DNA of 64,000 bases, from positions 776,501-840,500 of the forward strand of contig OX291557.1 in NCBI GenBank assembly GCA_946406115.1. Reading direction: 5' to 3'. The notes below the pieces were generated by a model, which did not search any database, was not told the DNA's origin, and saw nothing but the letters and a program-made list of their open reading frames with translations. The translations under genes were made by a program, and so were the position numbers. Origin of the DNA: Apoda limacodes (Eukaryota; Arthropoda; Insecta; Lepidoptera; Limacodidae). Shown one piece after another: positions 55,868 to 64,000 of the stretch. How positions within the stretch are numbered: position 1 is the stretch's first letter; each line of letters starts with the position of its first letter.

Positions 55868-56200
55868 TACCAAACAGTTTTTCAAATTAAATTGATGGTG
55901 GCGTAATTATATTTCGTACAATTTTGGTAGCGGCTATTCGAGTAGCGCGACAAGGTCGACTTTGCTCAAAAAAGGTTGTCTTGAAACCTTGTTGTTGAAA
56001 TAATGATCCCAATATTAGCATTTTTTAGTAAAAGTAGTAGGTATGAAACTCGGATAGGTTATCGCTCGCATATGAACAAAAAACAAAAAGTGTCACAGCA
56101 CAAACCATTAGTAAACTCCGAATACGCGCCTCTCGATATAGGGGAGTTAATAGGCTGCTTAAAACACGTCAGCTGTGAGTCAGACTTTTTTTTCTGATCT
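55868..56200. other. Non-coding gap between MITE and Jockey-like element
   Basis: A 64-aa frame at 56,003-56,197 has no recognisable motif. Nothing else is seen. Confidence 0.35.
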
Positions 56201-58525
56201 GACTATGCAGTTGGCTGATGGACTTCACCTGACTTTTGGGGCGAGACTCTGAAGGAGTCTCAGCCCATATAGCGCCCAACCCTCTTGGGGCGTCCCTGCG
56301 ACCAGCGTGAGCCTCGAACCCCAAGGTGAGTCAGCGCCAGTAGGGGAGCTCCCCGTTACGCGGTTGCGATCGCGATTGAGTGGGGGCGTGAAGCGCCCCG
56401 GCACTCCTTGACACCTCGTATATGAGGTAGGTCCGTGCGTTCGCCGACGAACTCGGGGACGTCGGCGTCGTGTGAGGGGGAAATTCCTTTTAGGGGAGTT
56501 CCTTGAGACTGATCAGGCTATCCGGATAGCAAGATCGTCATCTGGGGCCGTTAGTACATTCCGAGGCCGCCTAACGATAGCTTTTCGACCGTGCCGAGGT
56601 AATCGATTCGGGTGATTTTTGTGTACGCTCGAAAAAGCGGACTGCCAGGTCTTTAAGATATTGAGGAATCGTGGGGAGATCGAAGTCCCTGTGTAGGTCC
56701 GCATTCCGGACGTACCAGGAGGCTCTGGAGGCCTCTCTGAGGGAGCGGTTTTGGAGGGTCTGGAGTTTATGGAGATTGCGTTTAGACAACGCATAGACAA
56801 CGCTAGTATAATCTAGTATGGGGCGGATGCACGGATGTGACGTAAAGAGTCAGCTTATTCCTAAGCGACATCTTACTGTACTGAGGACAAAAGCAATTCG
56901 GTCTCTAACTATTTTGGTGTGATCGTGGAAGTTAAAACGCCTATCCAGGGTCACACCGAGATATTTGGCCTTGTTTTGCCAAGGAATGGCACGGCCGAAG
57001 AATGAGAGGGGAGATGGGGAGAGGGCAGCCTACGGTGAAGAGAACTGCAGAGCTTTTGTCGGGATTCACTTCGATTCTCCATTTCCGAAACCATTCGCCT
57101 AGGGCGGTGATCCCGAATTGGAGTCTCTTAGTAATTCGATTCACTTGCCTATCATCATGTGTAAATAGCGGTATCGTCCGCGAAGAGGTTTTAGAGATGT
57201 CATTTGTGTACAGAAGGTACAAGATAGGGGCGAACACGGACCCTTGAGGGACTTCTGCTTGTATGGGACAAGGGGAAGAGAGAGTGCCTTCGACTCTATA
57301 GCGAAAGCTGCGGTTCGACAAATAGTCTCGTATGATTAGTACGAGGCGGTCTGGCAACTGATAGTTGTACAGTTTATAAATTAAACCGTTGTGCCAGACT
57401 TTGTCGCAGGCTTTCGCTACATCGAAGAAGACAACGCCCGTGTGACGGGGCTTACCTAATACTGGATGGAAGCCATTAAGAATATATTCCGTGATACGGA
57501 GGACTTGGTGAACCAACGAGTGTTTGGCGCGGAAGCCGAACTGCTCATCAATTAAGATGCCTCTGGAGACAATAGCGTTCCTTAGTCGACCGAGGAGGAG
57601 ACGTTTGTAAAGTTTACCAAGGGCCTTTAGTAAACTTATAGGGCGGTAGGAGAATGGCTCGATACGAGCTTTCACTGGCTTGTGGATGCCTAAAACAACT
57701 GCATCTTTTTATTGAGAAGGAAAGATGCAATTTTCGACAGCAGTGTTAAAGATGGCTACATGAAGGCAGAGGAGGGGGAGAGTGAGGCGCTGTAGGATAT
57801 TGTTAGAGATACCGTCCGCGCCGGGGGCTTTACGGGGGCATAGGTCTTTGATGGCCCGTTTGACTTTGTCGACTGTGAGAGGATCCTGTGGGAGCAGAGA
57901 AGTTCTGCGTTCCACTTCACCGTCTACCTCTCGCACGTGATCGGGATCGAAGGGTTGTGTGCTTAAGGCTCATTGGGCTTGGAGGCTTGATGCAAGGCAA
58001 TCTGTTTTTTCGTCGTCATCGAACGCGGGAGCGTTGTTGAGACGATTTAACGGAGGAAGAGAGTTGAAGGTGTCTGATTTCAGAGCTCTGGCTAGGCACC
58101 AATTAGCTTGATGAAAAGGAGAAATATTCTCTATCAGATCACCGAAACTTTGGGCGCGAAGCTCAGCTACAGCGGTTCTTACATGGCGGTGTAAGTCGTT
58201 GAATCGAGCTTTGTTTTTGGTAGTGGGAGCGCGATCGCGTCTGCGACGGGCTGCGTTACGCTCAGTCATTGGCGAACTAATGTGCTGAGGCAGGATTAGG
58301 TGGTGGTGGTCACCAATCGGCACTTGTCTTGAGCACTCGCCAACGGTGGCGGTCAGGTAGCTCTCGTTCGCGGAAGAGATATTACTGGGAACGCAATCTA
58401 GATGTGGCGAGCTGGGATTTCCGAGTTATTGCCCGAATATATCCCAGTCCGTCACGGTTCTAGTGTCGGGAGGAGTGTCCGATGGGGTACCTAATCGGAG
58501 GAGGACAGGGCGGTAACTAGACAGA
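56200..58525 (-). pseudogene. Jockey-like non-LTR element, 5'-truncated, minus strand
   Basis: Minus-strand element. About 58,500-58,323 reads the endonuclease C-terminus in eroded form. 58,323-57,970 reads the endonuclease-RT linker (RRRRDRAPTTKNKARFNDLH, RTAVAELRAQSF). 57,936-57,709 continues (DLCPRKAPGADGISNNILQR). 57,675-56,941 is RT with SYRPISLLKALGKLYKRLLL, EQFGFRAKHSLVHQ, VVFFDVAKACDKVWHNGL (first catalytic aspartate) and VPQGSVFAPILYLLYTND. The YADD box reads FTHDDRQVNR, so one position is altered. 56,800-56,513 is the C-terminal region. The 3' UTR (about 56,510-56,200) is GC-rich with repeated GGGGCG, as in many lepidopteran Jockey elements. Stops at several points make it inactive. 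The 5' end is replaced by the 24-bp array at 58,537. Confidence 0.85.
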
Positions 58526-58536
58526 TTAGCGTATGC

Positions 58537-58757
58537 CACTCAAAAGCTCTGTGGCGCATCAACTACGTAGCGCTGTGGGGCATCAAGTACGTAGCTCTGT
58601 GGCACATCAAATACGTAGCGCTGTGGCGCATCAACTACGTAGCGCTGTGGCGCATCAAGTACGTAGCTCTGTGGCACATCAAATACGTAGCGCTGTGGCA
58701 CATCAACTACGTAGCGCTGTGGCGCATCAACTTCATAGCGCTGCGGCGCATCAACTA
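58537..58757 (+). repeat. 24-bp minisatellite
   Basis: About nine units of GCGCTGTGGCGCATCAACTA-CGTA, alternating with variants (GGGGCATCAAG, GGCACATCAAA) that give a 72-bp higher-order pattern over at least two cycles. The 24-bp period keeps a frame open with an eight-residue repeat (SAVAHQLR). It starts where the Jockey-like element is cut, and nothing suggests that it is translated. Confidence 0.92.
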
Positions 58758-58842
58758 CGACTGTCGGACCAGCTAATAAAAAAGAGTTCTGTACCTACTA
58801 TGATTTAAGTTATGTGACTGAGCAATTGTCGACTTACCGTAA

Positions 58843-59098
58843 ACCGCACGCTCTTATTTTTAATATTTTGCAATAGTTATTGGTTGCATATTCGTAATAT
58901 TTCGTAAGCCAAGGTGGAAAGCCTAAATTGTACTAATGTAACTCGCACACTCAGTCAGTTAAATAACGGTTAAATAGAACCGCACGCTCTTATTTTTAAT
59001 ATTTTGGTTATTGGTTGCATATTCGTAATATTTCGTAAGGCAAGGCGGACAGCCTAAATTGTACTTATGTAACTCGCACACTCAGTAAGTAAAATAAT
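58843..59098 (+). repeat. ~136-bp tandem duplication upstream of exon 5
   Basis: The segment with ACCGCACGCTCTTATTTTTA and GCATATTCGTAATATTTCGT at 58,845-58,965 is repeated at 58,979-59,098 with a few substitutions and one short gap. It lies in the intron 60 bp before exon 5. Confidence 0.88.
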
Positions 59099-59154
59099 AG
59101 AATCTCTTTTTTAATATGAGACTCAACTTTTGAACGTGACTGTACTTACTGCAG

Positions 59155-59346
59155 TGGGAACCACATATCTGAATGTGGCGAGACACCGTTCCTGCTATCA
59201 TCGCGCGGAAACCGATCCGTAGTGCTGCGCGTGTGGGGTGAAGAGTTACGCGGCGTGCGGGACGCGCTTGGCGTGTCCGACGCGCCCGACGTACCCCTTT
59301 GCCACACCACCAACCGAGTGCTCGTATTTGACGCGCACGACTCACG
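59155..59346 (+). CDS. CUB-domain protein, exon 5
   Basis: 192-bp exon. The acceptor is ACTTACTGCAG and the donor CG/GTCAGT; it enters and leaves in phase 2, matching exons 4 and 6. It encodes SGNHISECGETPFLLSSRG, NRSVVLRVWGEELRG (with the glycosylation sequon NRS) and VPLCHTTNRVLVFDAHDSR, a CUB-like arrangement of cysteines and beta strands. The minus-strand frames over this interval are shadows. Together with exon 6 it gives a continuous extracellular peptide. Confidence 0.78.
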
Positions 59347-59535
59347 GTCAGTAAACAAGTAATGTTTCTAAAAGTTATTTTATGATTGGCATGGCTTACA
59401 TTCAAACAACAGCAAACAGCCCAAAGATTTTCTGATATTGGAAAAACATAATCCAACTATTATTATTATAAGGTACTATATAAATTGTAATGCCAGTTTA
59501 TTTCATTTGAGATTTGATTCGTTTGCCCCGTATAG

Positions 59536-59710
59536 ACTAGTAAAAGCCATTTGCCCCGGCGGTGTGCCGGGCGGGGAAGTAGTTGTGTTCTCGGCGGAGT
59601 GGCGAGAGGCAGGCGCGGCCGTGCGCGGCGGGCTCGGCGGCAGGGAGCCAGCGCTGCTCGTGCAGTGGGTGGCCCGAGAGCCCGGAGACGCGCATATCGC
59701 ATGGATGGAG
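59536..59710 (+). CDS. CUB-domain protein, exon 6
   Basis: 175-bp exon. It starts after GTATAG and ends at GATGGAG/GTAGGG in phase 0. It encodes LVKAICPGGVPGGEVVVFSA, EWREAGAAVRGGLGG and REPALLVQWVAREPGDAHIA, then WME. The acceptor AG at 59,534-59,535 was chosen because only it restores the frame carried in from exon 5. The GC content is again high. The gene continues beyond this exon, but no further exon was recognised up to 64,000. Confidence 0.78.
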
Positions 59711-59829
59711 GTAGGGAAAAGTAGATAGGGATTTGTTAAATGAGGAGAGAGTCAAATGTAAGAGACAACTCCATAACGATGTCATTATTGATAAATAACT
59801 ATTATGTAACAGATAAAATGATGCATAGG

Positions 59830-60380
59830 CATGTACGTACGTTAACGGGCTCAGCCTCGTCGGCGTTGGTAATGGTAAATTTATAAAATTCTAAGTTTCG
59901 CTGACGATATGCTGTTGTTGGATCCCTCGAAAATGCCATGAAAAACTCTTTAAGAAATGCGAAGAACATGCCAGAGCCCATGGGCTTAGGTATAACGTGA
60001 CGAAAAGCGAGCTACTAGTGTTCCATTCACGTGGTCGTAAAACTACCACTATCCCGCCTCTCTTCTTAGACGAAGTTGAGTTGAACAATATGTCTCGTTT
60101 TAAATACCTGGGCCACTGGGTTTTGGAGAACGTTATCGAAAATGAGGATATAGAGAGGGAGCGCCAGGCGTTGGCTGTTAGAAGCAATATGCTGGCCCTC
60201 AGGTTCGCGCGTTGGACAGGAGCAGTAAAAGTTTCACTTTTTAAATCTTTTAATATGTGCAATCTGTGGGTCAACTATACGCAGAGAGAGAGATCAATCA
60301 ATGCCCTGCGCGTATAATATAATAACGCGTTCAGGATGTTGTTGGGGCTGCCGCGGCTCTGCAGTGCATTAGGCATGTTT
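59830..60380 (+). pseudogene. Non-LTR RT fragment (family with SNMLALRFARW)
   Basis: At about 59,893 the plus strand reads SFADDMLLLD, the RT catalytic box. 59,997-60,317 reads MTKSELLVFHSRGRKTTTIP, FLDEVELNNMSRFKYLGHWV, ERERQALAVRSNMLALRFAR and LWVNYTQ. About 60,320-60,370 continues with NNAFRMLLGLPR. This is the thumb and connection region of a lepidopteran non-LTR RT that I have seen as a repetitive protein; the clade was not assigned. Frameshifts separate the parts, and the ends are not visible. It lies in the intron after exon 6. Confidence 0.82.
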
Positions 60381-60639
60381 TCAGACTCATATATGATGGT
60401 TTTCATGCTTTCTTAAAAGAGCAACTTCGATGCTAAGTCGTATTTGTGACCAATAATATTCTAAGAGTCTTAGCTGGCAGGATAGACTTTCCAATATTGT
60501 GGCGGGCAGCCCACTTTATGTAATCTTCTGTAATTATTACTAGATTTTTTTCTACTAATATAGTTCTTTAAGTCTTTTTTCTGTCTTGTTACAATCATTT
60601 AATGGTCACCTTTGTTGTTTGTAGTGTCCATTTTTTGTC

Positions 60640-60935
60640 CTGGTATCTAGATATGTGACCTGTCCACCCCATTGTACTGAAACTAGATATGTGACCTGCC
60701 CATCCCATTGTCCTGTTAACTAGATATGTGACCTGCCCATCCCATTGTCCTGTTAACTAGATATGTGACCTGCCCATCCCATTGTCCTGTTAACTAGATA
60801 TGTGACCTGCCCATCCCATTGTCCTGTTAACTAGATATCTGACCTGCCCATCCCATTGTCCTGTTAACTAGATATGTGACCTGCCCATCCCATTGTCCTG
60901 TTAACTAGATATGTGACCTGCCCATCCCATTCCCA
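60640..60935 (+). repeat. 37-bp minisatellite
   Basis: About eight units of CTAGATATGTGACCTGCCCA-TCCCATTGTCCTGTTAA. Inner units are nearly identical; the first and last are diverged. Confidence 0.93.
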
Positions 60936-61154
60936 TTTGAATATGAGAGCATGTTGCAGCATCTGTAAGTTTTGTTTTATTACATATGTATGTTTTCATT
61001 TCCTTTTTTATTTATTCTTCTTTGTTTCAACATTTATGTGTGGAGATGGATAATCTATGAGGATATTGGTTCATTTACAATCAACCCATATACATTTGTG
61101 TATTTCATATATAAATGCGATTACTAAAATCAGTCTATGTAATCGTTAAATAAA

Positions 61155-61565
61155 AAGACCGGCCAAGTGCGAGTCAGGCTCGGGCACCGAGGGTTCCGTG
61201 CAAACGTATTATATGTTGTTGTATATTATTTAAAATATTTTTATTATATGATGTAACTAAAAAATTACGGTTTTCGCAATTTTTCGATAAGGCGTTTCTT
61301 CGTATCAAATTTCAAGATTCTGAGTTCACGGGAAGTACCCTGTATTTTTTGATTATAAACGGCTGTATCTTTTGATTGCGTTGGCTTAGAAGTTTTATTT
61401 TTTCACAGCTCCAAGGGACAGTAGACTTGAGTATTTGATATAAATTTTAGCTTGATCATACCTCCACGCGTTCCTGAGAGAAAAAGGGTCTTGATAGACG
61501 GACGGACGGACAACAAAGTGATCCTATAAGGGTTCCTTTTTTTCCTTTTGATGTACGGAACCTTA
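61155..61565. repeat. Lepidopteran interspersed repeat (GGCCAAGTGCGAGTC type)
   Basis: It begins AGACCGGCCAAGTGCGAGTC and then reads GGGCACCGAGGGTTCCGT. Its other end reads GACGGACGGACGGACAACAA, AGTGATCCTATAAGGGTTCC and TTTTGATGTACGGAACC. I recognise this as one of the commonest interspersed repeats of moths and butterflies; it is non-coding. Exact family name not assigned. Confidence 0.75.
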
Positions 61566-61569
61566 AAAA

Positions 61570-62930
61570 AGAGTCGGATTGGTGTTTGAGAAAGTGGAAG
61601 TGAGAGAAAAAATAACACACAACACAAAAGTTCATATGAAAGTGGGTTTTTTTCCACATTCCAACTTTAAAATATAGATACCTGACGAGTTGCTTTACAC
61701 AATTGTTTGTTCATCATTTGTGAAAAAATTTAAATAACGAGACATAATAATATCTCGTTTTCATTACATTTTCATTAAATCCATCTTAAATGGATAAGTA
61801 TTTTTTATTAGTGCTGTCAAGAAATCGAAGGAAAATAAAATTGTCTAATTGTTGTTCACAATTAGACAATTTTTGAATTGGTGAGTTGTTTAGTTGTTTA
61901 GCTTATTTTTCAAAAAGAAAATAAGATTTATTTAATTAATGATTTGTGATTTTTTTTATGTGACGTTCCAAAATATGTCCGGTATACGAATGTTATTAAT
62001 GTCGTGAGAAACCGGACATAGGTAGGATATCTAGAGTTTTATTTTATTATTTAAATTTTATTAGATAACTACTTAGCTAACTGATAAAAAAATTAGGTTC
62101 AATGAGCATGGTTTGGTACATTGGATTCGTGTCTTGTTTATTAACATTTTGTGAACATGTCGAGATTTCTATCAGTGATATTTGTAAGTTACTTTTGCGT
62201 TTCTAAAATAAATGGTTTTGGTTTGTACTGGTACGTAATTTAGTACACTTTATGTTGAGTAAAGGTTTTCAGTTATGAGATTATAACCCACTGTACTGTG
62301 TCTGATGGCAAAGATGTATTAGGTTGCAAATATTTGAAAAGTTTAGGATGACACATAGAGTTCTGAAAATAAGTCATGTAGCTTGTAGTATATGCCATTA
62401 GATTTTATTAAACATCTATAGACAAGCAGTGAAGCTGCAGAGATGTGTCCTTAGTTTGAGACATTTCAGACAGATTGCCTCTTGTGCCTTATTAGACTGG
62501 CTACTTTACCCTTCAGCTCGGAATTACATGCGTAACCCGGACAGTAATAAGTAAAGTGGTGGTACTTACCCAGACGGACCTGGCACTTAGAGAATGGTCC
62601 TACCACCAAATTGTGTAGTTTTTATACAGGATAGCGTAGGCATTACCGTTTTAATTATATATTTATATTTGTATTAGTGTAATAGTAGCTAACTACTAAA
62701 TTAAGAAAATGATTATAGATATTTTCATAACAAATCATTTGTATTTATTTGCATTATTTTATTTAGGATTTAAAATGTCAGACAGTATTAATAATTTTCA
62801 TTGTAGTATATAATTATTGAAAATTAATTAGATAGGTCATTAGATAGTTATAATATTTTTTTTAAGCTGACACCTGTGTGTATCTTTATATTTTATTTAA
62901 GTTTTTATCCTGCGACGATAGTTAAACACT
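61570..62930. other. Non-coding AT-rich stretch with repeat fragments
   Basis: No supported gene. The stretch at 62,500-62,640 (TAAAGTGGTGGTACTTACCC, GACGGACCTGGCAC, GGTCCTACCACCA) has the look of a lepidopteran interspersed repeat and carries complementary ends, TGGTGGTA and TACCACCA. The remainder is AT-rich without recognised features. Confidence 0.4.
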
Positions 62931-62941
62931 TACAAGCATAT

Positions 62942-63217
62942 TCAAATATATTTTGCTAATGAAAGGGTTGTAATATCTTCAGTATTTACTGGACAAATTC
63001 GAATTAGTCGATGAAAGACATGTTTTAGTAGATTCTCAGTCCGCATGATAAGGTTTTTATCTAATTTTGTTTTTAGGACAATTAAATTGTTTTGGCTCTT
63101 TAAAAGACTAACCCGGACGCCTTTAATGTCATCAGCGGACTCAAGATGTGATTCTAATATGTCCTCAGCCTCAGAACCTCGACATAACTTAGTTATCTGC
63201 CTTCGCAGCTCGACCAC
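62942..63217 (-). pseudogene. Probable LTR-retrotransposon gag N-terminus
   Basis: 91-aa minus-strand frame with LRRQITKLCRGSEAEDILES, HLESADDIKGVRVSLLKSQN and helical LKTKLDKNL. It shares a stretch with the gag-like frame at 10,774-11,001. It lies about 600 bp downstream (on the minus strand) of a probable primer-binding site, the usual place for gag. Confidence 0.45.
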
Positions 63218-63807
63218 TACACCACACTATCAGCAGGTAATTCTCAACGTACACCTACTTCATATTCGAACTCTGACTTTTGCAAAGAAAGGTACTTTAT
63301 TGGGTGAATCATCTTAAAAATGTATAAGTAAAGACAAACAAAAAATTTATGTAGCTAAGACAAGTAGTATTTAGTATTTGTAGTAGTAGCCACTTATGTC
63401 GACAGACTGGAAAACCTTAATAAGGGTAGGTTGTTTAATTACCTTAGTTTACTACAGAACAAAGAGTCCAATCTGTTACAATAAGGTTTAACTACGTTAA
63501 GAAACGATTCTGTTGTATAAGTATACTAAAAGTTTAAAAAAATTGCAAAAGAAAATTAAGCTAAATTTCAACTAATGCGTAGTGGGTAGTACAAGAATTG
63601 AACTTAAGAATGTTATTTACACAATAGCTAATTAAATAGTATCTCTAGCGAAACATCCTACACATTAGTTGAGAAAACATAATCTTTGTACAAAACATAA
63701 ACCATGCAACCGACACCAACGACAACTAAAAAGATACTAGACGATGCAACCAGAAAGACCTTTAGAATCAGAACCGTAAGAAGGGCTCTAAATTGTGTCA
63801 GAACCGC

Positions 63808-64000
63808 GTAGAAGGGCGCCAATTATGTTACGTTGAGCTAGGGTGACATATAAAATAATAAAAAAATGAATTTAGAAATAAATAATTATATTAATAAAGT
63901 TAAGTTATAATGACTATATAGAATTAGAAGGGTCGGGGTTCTTTTACTCTGACTAGCAATGGTCTTCGAGTTGCATCGCGAATTGTCTACTTAGGTGTAG
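63808..64000 (-). mobile_element. Probable LTR and primer-binding site of a minus-strand LTR element
   Basis: On the minus strand the order is a sequence ending GCTCAACGTAACA, a TAATT spacer, then GGCGCCCTTCTACGCGGTTC, which starts like the tRNA primer-binding sites of many Gypsy elements (TGGCGCC). AGAAGGGCT/AGAAGGGCG phrases are repeated nearby. The upstream part of the LTR runs off the window, so its ends cannot be confirmed. Confidence 0.4.

Noticed and set aside
58533..58808. SAVAHQLR repeat protein
   Set aside because: Frame produced by a 24-bp minisatellite; no signal peptide, splice fit or homology.
59082..59785. Minus-strand frames over 59.1-59.8 kb
   Set aside because: Shadows of plus-strand exons 5 and 6, whose phases join and whose peptides look extracellular.

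Overview
This is eukaryotic, AT-rich nuclear DNA, most likely from a moth or butterfly (Lepidoptera). The assignment rests on spliced, GC-rich host exons embedded in AT-rich introns, and on repeat families I recognise as typical of lepidopteran genomes: Jockey- and CR1-like non-LTR elements, a repeat beginning near 61.16 kb with GACCGGCCAAGTGCGAGTC, BEL/Pao and Gypsy fragments, and a Maverick/Polinton. No rRNA, tRNA or CRISPR array was recognised.

Layout. 0-11 kb: a decayed Gypsy-type LTR retrotransposon on the minus strand (integrase, RNase H, part of RT, protease, gag), broken in the protease by a plus-strand non-LTR retrotransposon with a 42-A tail. A 2,064-bp stretch spanning the nest junction is tandemly duplicated almost perfectly. 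12-23 kb: several broken copies of one CR1/Jockey-like RT family in both orientations, then another minus-strand non-LTR copy. 23.3-59.7 kb: six exons of a host CUB-domain gene on the plus strand (23.29-24.67 kb and 53.96-59.71 kb). Their splice phases join exactly, so the 29.3 kb between them is probably one intron filled with mobile DNA. That intron holds a second copy of the first non-LTR family, a BEL/Pao integrase remnant, another non-LTR element ending in a GAAT microsatellite, a 15.6-kb Maverick/Polinton (34,015-49,645), a 2.65-kb array of about 57-bp repeats, and a 27-bp minisatellite. 54-64 kb: further non-LTR fragments, a TA-flanked MITE, 24-bp and 37-bp minisatellites, and the probable 5' end of another minus-strand LTR element at the right edge.

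The Polinton is the most interesting system. One arm (plus strand) carries a spliced unknown gene and a protein-primed DNA polymerase B. The other (minus strand) carries a packaging ATPase, a DUF8207-like protein, a fibre-like coiled-coil protein, an integrase remnant, a phospholipase A2-domain protein, a hydrophobic minor capsid-like protein, an adenovirus-type protease, a penton-like protein, the double-jelly-roll major capsid protein and a conserved 169-aa protein. This is an endogenous virus-like element (adintovirus type). Replication and integration genes are broken by stops, frameshifts and deletions, while the ATPase, penton-like and phospholipase frames are open. A 692-bp internal tandem duplication has made an open chimeric frame joining the N-terminal half of the penton-like protein to the C-terminal half of the protease. 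The element ends are unusual: 39-bp direct repeats that include the first bases of the inverted repeat flank both sides.
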